Source: JAVKBW01 sp964352715
Lineage (GTDB): Bacteria > Pseudomonadota > Alphaproteobacteria > UBA8366 > Aestuariispiraceae
Direction of reading: 5' to 3'
Assembly (NCBI GenBank): GCA_964352715.1
Contig: CAYGSU010000022.1
Span: forward strand, 1-52,758
DNA: 52,758 bases
Below the pieces are notes generated by a model, which was not told the origin of the DNA, did not search any database, and worked only from the letters and a program-made list of their open reading frames with translations. Each line of letters opens with the position of its first letter. Positions within the stretch are counted from its first letter, which is position 1. Of this stretch, positions 24,866 through 33,763 are shown piece by piece. The translations under genes were made by a program, and so were the position numbers.

Positions 24866-26578
24866 ATGCGGGTTTTAGGAATTGCGAGCGACGTCTGGAT
24901 ATCCTCGGCGGCGTTGATCGAAGACGGAAAGATTGTTCATGCGGTTGCAGAGGAACGATACAACCGGCGGAAGATGGCGAAGGATTTTCCTCGCGCGTCC
25001 ATCGATTCCTGTCTGGCGCGGGCCGGTATCGGTATCAACGATGTCGATGCCGTCGCATTCGGCTGGTCGCCTGCCGGTCATATGCGTCAGGTCAGCGGTC
25101 GTTTCCTCGACACGATGCGGTGGCGCGGTGAATACCTGTATATGGTGCCTGCCAGTCTTGTCCGGCAATTCGGCTCGCCGAACATCACCAACCTTACGCA
25201 GCATGTCGAGACCGAGGATTGGGACTGCAACATCGTTTACGTCAACCATCACATGGCGCATGCAGCGTCAGCCTACAATCTTTCGCCTTTCGAGGATTGC
25301 GCCATTTTCACGATGGATGGCCGGGGCGATGCCGATACCTGCACCTGGAATGTCGGCCGGAACGGAACGATCGAAAAAGTTAAATCGCTCGCCATGCCGA
25401 CATCCATCGGCCTGTTGTACAGCTCGATCACCGATTTTCTGGGCTTCAAGCCGCATGTTGATGAATGGAAAGTCATGGCCTTGGCGTCGTATGGCAAGAA
25501 GACGGACTATGTCGATCGCCTTCGCCGCCTGATCACTCTTCTCGATGACGGGGGCTTCGAAATCGATCTTTCGTATTTCTCGTTCTACAAGTTCGACCCG
25601 GATCCCTACATGTTCTCCGAAAAATTCATCGAGTTGTTCGGCGAACCCAGAACGCGCGATGAGGAGCTGACCAGCCGGCACCAGGACATTGCTTTCGCCA
25701 TGCAAGCCGTGTTCGAGGAAATCGCAACGCACATGCTGGTCAAGCTGCATGATCTGACAGGCATGGACCGGTTGGCAATGGCGGGCGGCGCTGTCATGAA
25801 TTCCGTCTATAACGGCAAGATTCTCGACAGAACGCCGTTCAAGGAGTTGTTCATTCCGTCCTGTCCCGACGACAGCGGGGTGTCGCTTGGCGCGGCGCTT
25901 TATGCTTATCAGCAAATGGCGCCGGGGTCGCCGATTATCCATCACCGCGACAATTACTGGGGCGATGAATTCAGCGACGCGGAAATCGAAGAGACCCTGG
26001 CCAAATACAAGCTGAATGCCCGGAAATGCGAAACTCCGGCAGACACCGCCGCTGAAATGCTGGAAAACGGCAAGCTAGTCGGCTGGTTTCAGGGACGGAT
26101 GGAATTCGGTCAGCGTGCGCTTGGCAACCGGTCGATCCTTGCGGACCCGCGCCGCGAAGACAGCAAGGATCTGGTTAACAAGGCCGTCAAGTATCGTGAA
26201 AGTTTCAGGCCGTTCGCACCGGCAATCCTGTCAGAGCGTCTGGGCGACTATTTCCATGCGCCGGAAGGGCTGGAGGTGCTGTTCATGGAACGCGTTCTGG
26301 ATGCGCGCGAAGAGAAAAAGGCCGAGATACCGGCGGTCGTGCATGTCGATGGCACAGGTCGGGTGCAATCGGTCGATAAAGGCACAAACCCGCTGTTCTA
26401 TCAGTTGATCGAAGCATTTGAAGCGCGCACCGGGGTGCCGATCGTGCTGAATACATCGTTCAATCTGAACGGCGAGCCGATCGTCCGGTCACCGTCAGAT
26501 GCAATACGATCATTTTTCACCTGCGGACTGGATGCGCTTTTCCTCGGGTCGTATCTGATCGAAAAGCCGAAAACCTGA
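24866..26578 (+). CDS. NodU/CmcH-family O-carbamoyltransferase
   Basis: This 570-residue enzyme would transfer a carbamoyl group from carbamoyl phosphate, via carbamoyl-adenylate, to a hydroxyl. The N-terminal half contains the metal-binding NHHMAHA (H128, H129, H132) and MDGRGDAD. The C-terminal YrdC-like half has FQGRMEFGQRALGNRSIL and FNLNGEPIVRSP. Length and motifs are normal for the NodU/TobZ family. It lies between the NeuC-type epimerase and the NeuB-type synthase, so the acceptor may be the nonulosonic acid or its hexosamine precursor; that is inference. Confidence 0.88.
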   Translation: MRVLGIASDVWISSAALIEDGKIVHAVAEERYNRRKMAKDFPRASIDSCLARAGIGINDVDAVAFGWSPAGHMRQVSGRFLDTMRWRGEYLYMVPASLVRQFGSPNITNLTQHVETEDWDCNIVYVNHHMAHAASAYNLSPFEDCAIFTMDGRGDADTCTWNVGRNGTIEKVKSLAMPTSIGLLYSSITDFLGFKPHVDEWKVMALASYGKKTDYVDRLRRLITLLDDGGFEIDLSYFSFYKFDPDPYMFSEKFIELFGEPRTRDEELTSRHQDIAFAMQAVFEEIATHMLVKLHDLTGMDRLAMAGGAVMNSVYNGKILDRTPFKELFIPSCPDDSGVSLGAALYAYQQMAPGSPIIHHRDNYWGDEFSDAEIEETLAKYKLNARKCETPADTAAEMLENGKLVGWFQGRMEFGQRALGNRSILADPRREDSKDLVNKAVKYRESFRPFAPAILSERLGDYFHAPEGLEVLFMERVLDAREEKKAEIPAVVHVDGTGRVQSVDKGTNPLFYQLIEAFEARTGVPIVLNTSFNLNGEPIVRSPSDAIRSFFTCGLDALFLGSYLIEKPKT

Positions 26579-26621
26579 ACCTCGCTTCGCGATTGACTGG
26601 GTACTACGGGAGTATGTCTAG

Positions 26622-27692
26622 ATGAGCGTTTTCGTGATTGCCGAAGCCGGCGTCAACCATTTGGGAAATCTGGGTATTGCGCTGGCGATGATCGACGTTG
26701 CCGCCGAAGCCGGCGCATCGGCCTGCAAGTTCCAGGCGTTCAAGTCCGAAAACCTGGTAACGGGCTGGGCGCCGAAAGCAACGTATCAAAGCGCCAATGA
26801 CGGGGCCGAAGGTGGCCAGTTGGACATGCTGCGTCCGCTTGAGCTTCCACGTTCGGCCTATCCGATCCTTCGTGATGCTTGTGAGAATTCGGGTATCGAA
26901 CTTATCGTCACGCCGTTCGATATTCCAAGCATTCCGTTTCTGGCGCATGAACTGGGGCTTCGCCGATTGAAGATTGCATCCGGCGAGACGACTAATGCGC
27001 AGATGCTGGTAACAGCCGCACGGACGCAGCGGGAAATCATCCTGTCCACGGGCATGACCGATTTGCATGAAGTGAAGGAAGCCCTCGGTGCCCTGGCTTT
27101 CGGCTATCTGGAGCCAGAGACAAAACAGCCGACCCGCGGCGACTTCCTGGCGATGGTCGACGCACCGGACGTAATGGAAAAACTGAAATCCAAGGTAACG
27201 CTACTGCATTGCACCAGCCAGTATCCGACACCGATTGAAGGCGCTAACGTAATGGCCATCCCGACGATGCGTGAGGCTTTCGGGCTTGATGTCGGGCTTT
27301 CAGATCACACGCTCGGCAGTGCGGCAGCTGCGGCCGCCGCAGCTCACGGCGCCAGAATGTTCGAAAAGCACTTCACGCTTTCCAGCCGTTTGCCCGGGCC
27401 TGATCATCTGGCCTCCGCAGAGCCGGACGGCCTGAAGGCCTATATCAGTATGGTGCGGGATGTCGTCAGCTCTCTGGGTGACGGTGAAAAGCGGCTTCTG
27501 GATATCGAGAAAAACACCCAGGACGTAGCGCGTCGAAGCCTTGTTGCAGCCCGACCGATTTCAAAGGGTGAGGTTCTTACCGAAGAAAACCTGACCGCAA
27601 AACGGCCAGCGGATGGCAAGAATTCGATGGATTACTGGGACATGCTGGGCAAGCAGGCCGTCCGCGACTATGACACGGACGAGATGATCTGA
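26622..27692 (+). CDS. N-acetylneuraminate/legionaminate synthase (NeuB family)
   Basis: This 356-residue NeuB enzyme condenses phosphoenolpyruvate with a free 2-acetamido-manno sugar. The catalytic AEAGVNHLG (E8, N12, H13), KFQAFK, LLHCTSQYPTP, SDHT and EKHFT with GPDH are all present. A SAF domain begins near residue 290. Together with the NeuC-type gene at 23658 and the cytidylyltransferase at 16411 it gives a second complete nonulosonate branch. Legionaminic acid is favoured by the PtmE-like gene, but neuraminic acid remains possible. A GGGAG lies about 13 bases before the ATG. Confidence 0.87.
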   Translation: MSVFVIAEAGVNHLGNLGIALAMIDVAAEAGASACKFQAFKSENLVTGWAPKATYQSANDGAEGGQLDMLRPLELPRSAYPILRDACENSGIELIVTPFDIPSIPFLAHELGLRRLKIASGETTNAQMLVTAARTQREIILSTGMTDLHEVKEALGALAFGYLEPETKQPTRGDFLAMVDAPDVMEKLKSKVTLLHCTSQYPTPIEGANVMAIPTMREAFGLDVGLSDHTLGSAAAAAAAAHGARMFEKHFTLSSRLPGPDHLASAEPDGLKAYISMVRDVVSSLGDGEKRLLDIEKNTQDVARRSLVAARPISKGEVLTEENLTAKRPADGKNSMDYWDMLGKQAVRDYDTDEMI

Positions 27693-27700
27693 TCGCCGCC

Positions 27701-28576
27701 ATGACCGGCCATCAACCAGCCAGTTCCATAAGCCAATCGAGACCGGTTTTCGTTGGTGGATTCTATAAATCGGGCACCAGTTTGCTGCGTGCCCTGATCA
27801 GCCAGAATCCGAACATCGCCGGCGGTCTGGAAACCTACTGGTTTGCGGTCGATTGGGATGCAGGAAAGGGCCGTGGCGACGAATCGCTCGATGCCTGGCT
27901 TGACCGGATGGCAGCGTTCTTTTCCGTCGACACTGCAAAGGTGCACGAAATTGCAGGCAAGGCTTCCTCAGTGACGGAGTTTCTTGATCGGTTCATGACC
28001 CATGTCGCCGAAGGTCAGGGAAAAACCCGATGGGTTGAAAAAACTTCGGGTAACTGCCTGCACGGTGACCGTATTCTGTCCTGCTGGCCCGATGCGAAGG
28101 TGATAAACATCTATCGGGATCCGCGCGACGCCTATGCCGCAAATCTGCAGGGGTTCCGATCAAAAGGCGAAGCGCCGTGGGTGGAAAACAACTTTGTTGA
28201 AACCTGGATGCCGTTCATCACCGAACCGGCAACAATGCGGGAAGCCGGTGTGTATACACGGCAGAACTATCTGGAAATCCGCTACGAAGACCTTGTGCTT
28301 GATATCGAAGGCTCAATGAAGCGTGTCGCCCGGTTCATCGGCGAGGAAGACGCGGAAAGTATGTCGCACTTTTCCGGTCGAAAGGAAGATTTCGAGAAGG
28401 TGAAGAAAATCGCCGGCAAGGAAAGCACGACGCTGGAACGCCTGTCGCAGCCACTTACCAGAAATCGGGTTGGAATCTGGCGTGATCTTCCGGAGCAGGA
28501 AATAGCCGGGTTGGAAGATGCTTTCCGCAGTGCCGGCATTGTCGATCTCTATCATGCCCATTGCTTTGCAGGCTGA
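27701..28576 (+). CDS. PAPS-dependent sulfotransferase family protein
   Basis: This 291-residue protein has the 5'-phosphosulfate loop GGFYKSGTSLL at residues 19-29 and the 3'-phosphate motif INIYRDPRDAY around 135-145 (R139). It would move sulfate from PAPS to a sugar hydroxyl or to a protein. No membrane anchor is seen. Its position, 8 bases after the NeuB-type synthase, suggests a sulfated nonulosonic acid or glycan, but the acceptor is not evident from the sequence. Confidence 0.82.
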   Translation: MTGHQPASSISQSRPVFVGGFYKSGTSLLRALISQNPNIAGGLETYWFAVDWDAGKGRGDESLDAWLDRMAAFFSVDTAKVHEIAGKASSVTEFLDRFMTHVAEGQGKTRWVEKTSGNCLHGDRILSCWPDAKVINIYRDPRDAYAANLQGFRSKGEAPWVENNFVETWMPFITEPATMREAGVYTRQNYLEIRYEDLVLDIEGSMKRVARFIGEEDAESMSHFSGRKEDFEKVKKIAGKESTTLERLSQPLTRNRVGIWRDLPEQEIAGLEDAFRSAGIVDLYHAHCFAG

Positions 28577-28613
28577 AGGTCTGGAAAGTGACCTCTCCGG
28601 CGGTCTTCGACCC

Positions 28614-30293
28614 ATGTTCAAAGTAGCAATCACGAAGGAATTTGACTGGCAAACGAAAGCTGTTGATGGCGTGTCGGTTTACACCAGCACACACGTATCG
28701 AAGGCAGTTCTGGGCGGGCTGGTAACGGTTTTGGACCAACCGGATATATCCAATCAGTCGTTGGTGGCCGCTCTTCAAGATCTGACCGGTCATTTCGCCA
28801 TTGTGATTGAACATGAAGACTGGGTTTTTGCCTGTGTTGACCGAATCCGTTCGACTCCTTTGATCTGGTGTGAAGACAGTAACGACAGGCTCGTAATTGC
28901 TTCGCGGGGTGATGCTCTGCTTGGCGCGTTGCAACACAAAAAGGCTCAGCCGCATCGGGAACAGGCGCTGGCTATCGCCATGTCTGGATTCACTATCGGC
29001 GCAGAAACTCTCTACGAGGATGTTTATGCATTGCTGCCAGGGCAGTTTCTGTTGGCCCGGAAAGATAAGGATTCGTTTTGTCTGACCGTCGAAAGATACC
29101 ACAGATATTCGCCCTGGCGGATTGATAATCAGCGGGAAGGAACCGATGAGAGCGCTCGGTCCGAGCTGAGTGATATGACGCTCAATATTCTTGAAGAAAC
29201 TGTCCGGCGTGCCGATGGCAGGCCATTGCTTGTTCCCTTGAGTGCCGGGCTGGATTCCCGCGTTATTGTCAGCGGGTTGAAGAAAGTCGGATATCGGGAT
29301 GTTCATTGCTTTGCCTACGGCCTGGCTGGAAATCGTGAAGCTGTTGTTAGCAAGGCCATTGCAGAAAAATTGGGATATCGCTGGGCTTTTGCGCCGTTTA
29401 CAAACCGGGCTCTGGCAAGGCAGTTTCACTCTGACACCTATCAAGACTATGTCCGTTATGCCGATAGCCTCACCTCTGTCCATTTTCCACAGGATTTCCC
29501 GGCTCTATCATACCTGCTTGAGAGCGGGTACCTGCCGAAAGATGGAGTTGTTCTGAACGGTCAGTCAGGAGATTTCATCTCCGGCAACCACATCCCTTCG
29601 CCACTGATGACTGAAGGGCCTGTTGATGAAGATGGAATTGATAGAGTAATTGACGCCTTGCTGGCCAAGCACTTTACCCAGTGGGCCGCTCTTAACACCG
29701 GCAACAATCGTCGAACTGTTTCAACTGTGTTGCGGCGTCAGATAGATGAACTCTTGCCGAGACAGCAACAGATAGCATCCAAGTTCCACCCTTATGGTGT
29801 CTATGAGGAATGCGAGTTTATTGATAGGCAAAGCAAGTATGTCGTAAACGGCCAGCGCGCCTATGAGTATTTGTCTCTCGGTTGGGGATTGCCATTGTGG
29901 CATGATCAGTATCTGGATTTCTGGTCTTCTCAGCCACTGCACCGGAAGGCAAACCAAACCCTGTACAGGCAGACGATGTTTGCAAACAACTGGGGTGGTG
30001 TCTGGCAGGATATTCCGGTCAATCCAACGCGAATTCGCCCGGCATGGTTGCTGCCTGTTCGTCATTTGCTGAAATTGGCACATGCGCCTTTTGGTAAGAG
30101 CAAATGGCATCGTTTCGAGAAGCGGTATCTGGCCTATCATATGTCATCTTTATGCGCCTATGCATTGAAGCCCTGGCGCGACGTTGCGGCAGATAGCCGT
30201 CGCCCGCGCAGTGCAATTGCTCTTCACATAGAAGCCTATTTGCAACGGCATGATGTGGATATGAATGCTTTGGCTGAGGTTACCACGTCGTGA
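28614..30293 (+). CDS. asparagine-synthase-like amidotransferase lacking the glutaminase cysteine
   Basis: This protein of 559 residues has a C-terminal asparagine-synthase ATP-pyrophosphatase domain with the P-loop PLSAGLDSR (208-216); AGLDS stands for the usual GGIDS. The N-terminus resembles a class II glutaminase domain but begins MFKVAIT, without the nucleophilic Cys2, so glutamine hydrolysis is unlikely. Such proteins often form amides, or are lasso-type cyclases or sugar-amidating enzymes. The ATG at 28614 is used; an in-frame ATG at 28554 would overlap the sulfotransferase gene. A canonical relative with Cys2 is encoded at 42218. Confidence 0.72.
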   Translation: MFKVAITKEFDWQTKAVDGVSVYTSTHVSKAVLGGLVTVLDQPDISNQSLVAALQDLTGHFAIVIEHEDWVFACVDRIRSTPLIWCEDSNDRLVIASRGDALLGALQHKKAQPHREQALAIAMSGFTIGAETLYEDVYALLPGQFLLARKDKDSFCLTVERYHRYSPWRIDNQREGTDESARSELSDMTLNILEETVRRADGRPLLVPLSAGLDSRVIVSGLKKVGYRDVHCFAYGLAGNREAVVSKAIAEKLGYRWAFAPFTNRALARQFHSDTYQDYVRYADSLTSVHFPQDFPALSYLLESGYLPKDGVVLNGQSGDFISGNHIPSPLMTEGPVDEDGIDRVIDALLAKHFTQWAALNTGNNRRTVSTVLRRQIDELLPRQQQIASKFHPYGVYEECEFIDRQSKYVVNGQRAYEYLSLGWGLPLWHDQYLDFWSSQPLHRKANQTLYRQTMFANNWGGVWQDIPVNPTRIRPAWLLPVRHLLKLAHAPFGKSKWHRFEKRYLAYHMSSLCAYALKPWRDVAADSRRPRSAIALHIEAYLQRHDVDMNALAEVTTS

Positions 30294-31030
30294 CACCGGC
30301 AAATGACTTTACGAAACATGGCTATCGAGACGTACTGTCCAGACTATTGCAGCGAGGCTACAACTGCCGGTCATATGATGATGTCAGAAAAGATCGTGCA
30401 GACCTCATTGTCCGACACGATATCGATTTTTCTCCCGCCGATGCACTGCCGATTGCGGCTATCGAACAAAAGCTGGGTGTTTTTTCGACATATTTTTTCC
30501 TGGTACGGTCACCTTTCTATTCTCTGGATGATCAAGCGACCCGAACGGTGTTTGGGGAACTGTTTAGCCGGGGCCATGATGTGGGGTTGCATTTCGATGC
30601 GGCACGTTACGCGGATGATGAAACTGTTCTTGAACAGGCGGCCTTGGACGAATGTGAATTGCTTGAACGCTACACTGACAGACCTGTTCGTGTTATCAGT
30701 TTTCATCGTCCGGCAGCGGAGTTACTGAACCGAAGCTCAACTATTGCCGGCAGACTGCATACCTATCAGCCTGCCTTTTTTAAAGAGATCGGTTATTGCA
30801 GTGATTCATCCGGGCGCTGGCGACACGGACATCCGCTGAACCATGCTGCTGTCGCGGAAGGCCATGCTCTGCAATTGCTGACTCACCCGATCTGGTGGGC
30901 CAATGACGATGCCGGCAATCGAGAGCAGGCATTGGATCGGTTGGCGAAGCAGTATGACCCATCCATTCGGTTGTCTATTGCCGAAACGGTGACCGGATAC
31001 GATGCGCAATCCGGTCGAATAGTAGAATAA
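30290..31030 (+). CDS. polysaccharide deacetylase-like protein
   Basis: This 246-residue protein has the NodB-like first motif in the form IVRHDIDFSP (residues 40-49; D44, D46) and a second HFDA near residue 103. The RHDID form, without TFDDG, is typical of a subgroup found in capsule and O-antigen loci. It probably deacetylates a cytoplasmic sugar intermediate. A GTG at 30290 overlaps the preceding stop (GTGA), coupling it to the amidotransferase-like gene. Confidence 0.7.
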   Translation: MTPANDFTKHGYRDVLSRLLQRGYNCRSYDDVRKDRADLIVRHDIDFSPADALPIAAIEQKLGVFSTYFFLVRSPFYSLDDQATRTVFGELFSRGHDVGLHFDAARYADDETVLEQAALDECELLERYTDRPVRVISFHRPAAELLNRSSTIAGRLHTYQPAFFKEIGYCSDSSGRWRHGHPLNHAAVAEGHALQLLTHPIWWANDDAGNREQALDRLAKQYDPSIRLSIAETVTGYDAQSGRIVE

Positions 31031-31040
31031 GGATTAAGCG

Positions 31041-32036
31041 GTGAGTGCACGAACTGTTGTCATTGGTACTGGGTACTGGGGGAAAAATCTTCTAAGGAAC
31101 CTGAATACAATAAATGCGTTGGTTGGGTTTTATGATAGTGACGCGGAAACGCGTGCGCACTACAGCGCTGAATATCCGGATGCTGTTGCATATGACAGTA
31201 TCGAGAATGTTTTGGCGGACAAGACAGTTGAAGCCGTGGCCATCGCAACACCTGCTGTAACGCATGGCGCCCTGACGAAGATGGCGCTGGAGGCTGACAA
31301 GCACGTCTTTGTCGAAAAACCATTATGTCTGGATCTGAATGAGGCGCGTGCTTTGGGCGCGTTAGCAAAACAAACATCCAAGACCCTGATGGTCGGTCAT
31401 TTGTTGCTCTACCATCCAGCGTTTATTGCTGTAAGGAAAAGCGTTTCAAATGGAGATATCGGCAACCTGCGCTATATATATTCCAACCGCGCTAGTCTTG
31501 GCAAAATCAGACGGAATGAAAACGCCCTCTGGTCGTTTGCACCACATGATATTTCGATGATTATGGCGCTTACCGGTCGTCTGCCAAATCGCGTAACGTG
31601 TAATGGCGAAGCATGGTTAAGCCAGAACGTTGCCGACACGACAATAAGCCACTTTGATTTTGGCAACCAACTTCAAGCTCATATATTTGTCAGCTGGCTT
31701 CACCCGTATAAAGATCATCGACTGGTCGTGATAGGTGAATCAGGCATGCTGGTATTTAATGATACGTTGCCTGGTGAAGATAAAGTGGTTCAATATCTCC
31801 ACGATGCAGGCTGGGATGGTGATCTGCCGCGGCTGGAGAAGGCACAGTCAATTCCGGTTGCCTATGGAAAAGAAGAACCGTTGTTGCAGGAAATGAAGCA
31901 CTTCGTTCAATGCTGTGAGACGGGGATGCAGCCAACAAGCGATGCATCAGAAGGCGCTAACGTTCTTGCCGTGCTGGATATGTGCCAGAGAGCGCTGGAT
32001 TCTGGCATGCCGGTAGAAAGAGCTGACGGATCATGA
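31041..32036 (+). CDS. Gfo/Idh/MocA oxidoreductase, WbpB/WlbA-like
   Basis: This 331-residue NAD-dependent oxidoreductase has GTGYWGKN at residues 9-16 and EKPLCL at 92-97. WbpB/WlbA enzymes oxidise C3 of UDP-GlcNAc-uronic acid, and the two genes that follow encode the matching acetyltransferase and aminotransferase, which supports that role. The GTG start has an AAGGA (31031-31035) just upstream. The DNA is A/T-rich: 21 of the 60 bases at 31081-31140 are G or C, far below the start of the cluster. Confidence 0.78.
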   Translation: MSARTVVIGTGYWGKNLLRNLNTINALVGFYDSDAETRAHYSAEYPDAVAYDSIENVLADKTVEAVAIATPAVTHGALTKMALEADKHVFVEKPLCLDLNEARALGALAKQTSKTLMVGHLLLYHPAFIAVRKSVSNGDIGNLRYIYSNRASLGKIRRNENALWSFAPHDISMIMALTGRLPNRVTCNGEAWLSQNVADTTISHFDFGNQLQAHIFVSWLHPYKDHRLVVIGESGMLVFNDTLPGEDKVVQYLHDAGWDGDLPRLEKAQSIPVAYGKEEPLLQEMKHFVQCCETGMQPTSDASEGANVLAVLDMCQRALDSGMPVERADGS

Positions 32037-32596
32037 TGGTTCATGAAACGGCGATCATTGATGCGAATGTCGAAATCGGCGACGGCGCAAAGATCTGGCA
32101 CTACACGCATGTCCTTTCCGGTACGACGATCGGCAGGGGTGCGATCCTCGGTCAAAATGTGATGGCCGGGCCAAATGTCAAAATTGGTGATGGCTGCAAG
32201 ATTCAAAATAATGTGTCCATATACAAAGGTGTTCATCTGGAAGCTGATGTGTTTTGCGGTCCTTCCTGTGTCTTTACGAATGTACTGACGCCGCGCGCTT
32301 TCATCGAGCGTAAGGAAGAATTCAAAGAAACACATGTCGGCCGGGGGGCGACAATTGGCGCCAATGCTACGATCATATGCGGTGTTCGAATCGGCGCTTA
32401 TGCCATGATTGGTGCTGGGACTGTTGTTACAAAGGATGTCCCGGATTTTGCCCTTGTCGTTGGCAATCCGGCGCATCAAATAGGCTGGGTTGCACGGTGT
32501 GGAGATCGACTTGGTGAAGATCTTGTCTGCCCCAGAACCGGTGAACGCTACACCGAATCCATGAATCAATTAACCCTGATAGATAATCATGACTGA
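32033..32596 (+). CDS. left-handed beta-helix N-acetyltransferase, WbpD/WlbB-like
   Basis: This 187-residue hexapeptide-repeat acetyltransferase (repeats such as IGDGAKI, IGRGAIL, IGDGCKI, IGANATI) matches WbpD/WlbB, which acetylates the 3-amino group of UDP-2-acetamido-3-amino-2,3-dideoxy-glucuronic acid as a trimer with acetyl-CoA. It overlaps the WbpB-like gene by 4 bases and the WbpE-like gene by 8 bases. LegH or another 4-N-acetyltransferase is an alternative, but the neighbours favour the WbpD role. The first of two tandem ATGs is used. Confidence 0.8.
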   Translation: MMVHETAIIDANVEIGDGAKIWHYTHVLSGTTIGRGAILGQNVMAGPNVKIGDGCKIQNNVSIYKGVHLEADVFCGPSCVFTNVLTPRAFIERKEEFKETHVGRGATIGANATIICGVRIGAYAMIGAGTVVTKDVPDFALVVGNPAHQIGWVARCGDRLGEDLVCPRTGERYTESMNQLTLIDNHD

Positions 32597-33728
32597 CCAG
32601 AAACAAATATCCTTTGTCGATTTGGGTGCTCAGTACGAAGCCCACAAACCTGCCATAGACTCGGCCATTCAGACTGTTCTCAACCATGGAAAATTCATCA
32701 TGGGACCCGAGATCGGCGAGTTTGAAAGCTGGCTTTGTAAGTTTACCGGGGCCGGCAATGCAATCAGCTGTTCCAGCGGTACCGATGCGCTGCTTATGAT
32801 TTTGATGGCAGAGGGAATTGGACCGGGCGATGCGGTGTTCGTGCCTGCCTTTACCTTTACCGCAACGGCTGAAGTTCTGCTGATGCTTGGGGCCACGCCG
32901 GTATTTGTCGATGTTGATGGTGATGACTTCAACATGGATCTGGAGGACCTCAATCGTCAGATATCAATAACGAAATCGAAAAATGAACTGAAGGCTCGCG
33001 GCATACTCGCGGTCGACTTGTTCGGGCTGCCTGCCGACTACAAGGCATTGAAGAGCGTTGCCGAACTGCATGGTATGAAAGTATGGGCAGATGCTGCGCA
33101 GAGCCTCGGTGGCTCCTATCACGGCAGAATGGTGGGAAGCCTGGGTCGCGCCACAGCTGTCAGTTTCTTCCCCGCAAAACCACTGGGCTGTTATGGCGAT
33201 GGCGGCGCCGTGCTATGTGACGATGATGAAATGGCGGATGTCATGCGTTCCATCCGCGCTCATGGCAAGGGCGGCGCCAAGTATGACATAGTCCGCATCG
33301 GGTTGAACGCGCGGCTTGATACAATACAGGCGGCGATATTGCTGGCAAAGGCTCCGGGGTTTCACGACGAAATTAAAAAACGTGAAGAGGTTGCTCTAGC
33401 CTATGACCGCCATTTGTCGAACATTGTTAAGACGCCGACACGCAGAGAAGGGCGTACAAGCGCCTGGGCTCAGTACACAATTCAGGTTCCGGAAACAGAA
33501 CGTGATGGAATCGCTGGCAAGCTGAAGGAATTGGGCGTGCCGAGCGCTGTGTATTATCCGAAACCAATGCATATGCAATCGGCGTACAAGCAATACGGTC
33601 AGGGAGAAGGATCGTTGCCCGCAAGTGAAAGCTTGTCAAAAAGGGTGCTGAGCCTGCCAATGCACCCCTTCCTGCCGGATAGCCATATAGACCGTATAGT
33701 AGAAGCAGTTACGGATGCCGTGTCGTGA
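32589..33728 (+). CDS. DegT/DnrJ/EryC1 aminotransferase, WbpE/WlbC-like
   Basis: This 379-residue PLP enzyme has K197 in FFPAKPLGCYGDGG and D168 in WADAAQSLGG. The AKPLGCYGDGG form is the one found in WbpE/WlbC, which aminate the 3-keto-uronate made by the WbpB-like enzyme. With 31041-32596 it forms the usual three-gene module for UDP-2,3-diacetamido-2,3-dideoxy-glucuronate. The 6-dehydrogenase needed to start that pathway is probably the one at 21300. Whether the product is later 2-epimerised is unknown, because no WbpI-like gene is seen. Confidence 0.83.
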   Translation: MTDQKQISFVDLGAQYEAHKPAIDSAIQTVLNHGKFIMGPEIGEFESWLCKFTGAGNAISCSSGTDALLMILMAEGIGPGDAVFVPAFTFTATAEVLLMLGATPVFVDVDGDDFNMDLEDLNRQISITKSKNELKARGILAVDLFGLPADYKALKSVAELHGMKVWADAAQSLGGSYHGRMVGSLGRATAVSFFPAKPLGCYGDGGAVLCDDDEMADVMRSIRAHGKGGAKYDIVRIGLNARLDTIQAAILLAKAPGFHDEIKKREEVALAYDRHLSNIVKTPTRREGRTSAWAQYTIQVPETERDGIAGKLKELGVPSAVYYPKPMHMQSAYKQYGQGEGSLPASESLSKRVLSLPMHPFLPDSHIDRIVEAVTDAVS

Positions 33729-33763
33729 ATCTGGTGCGCGCTCAAATGTGGTGTGCCGCATAA

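Noticed and set aside
28455..29483. 342-codon open frame on the minus strand
   Set aside because: It lies fully opposite the sulfotransferase and amidotransferase-like genes, has no known motif and is a typical shadow frame.
32033..32596. The hexapeptide acetyltransferase as LegH of the legionaminic branch
   Set aside because: It overlaps the WbpB-like and WbpE-like genes on both sides, which fits the uronic acid module better.
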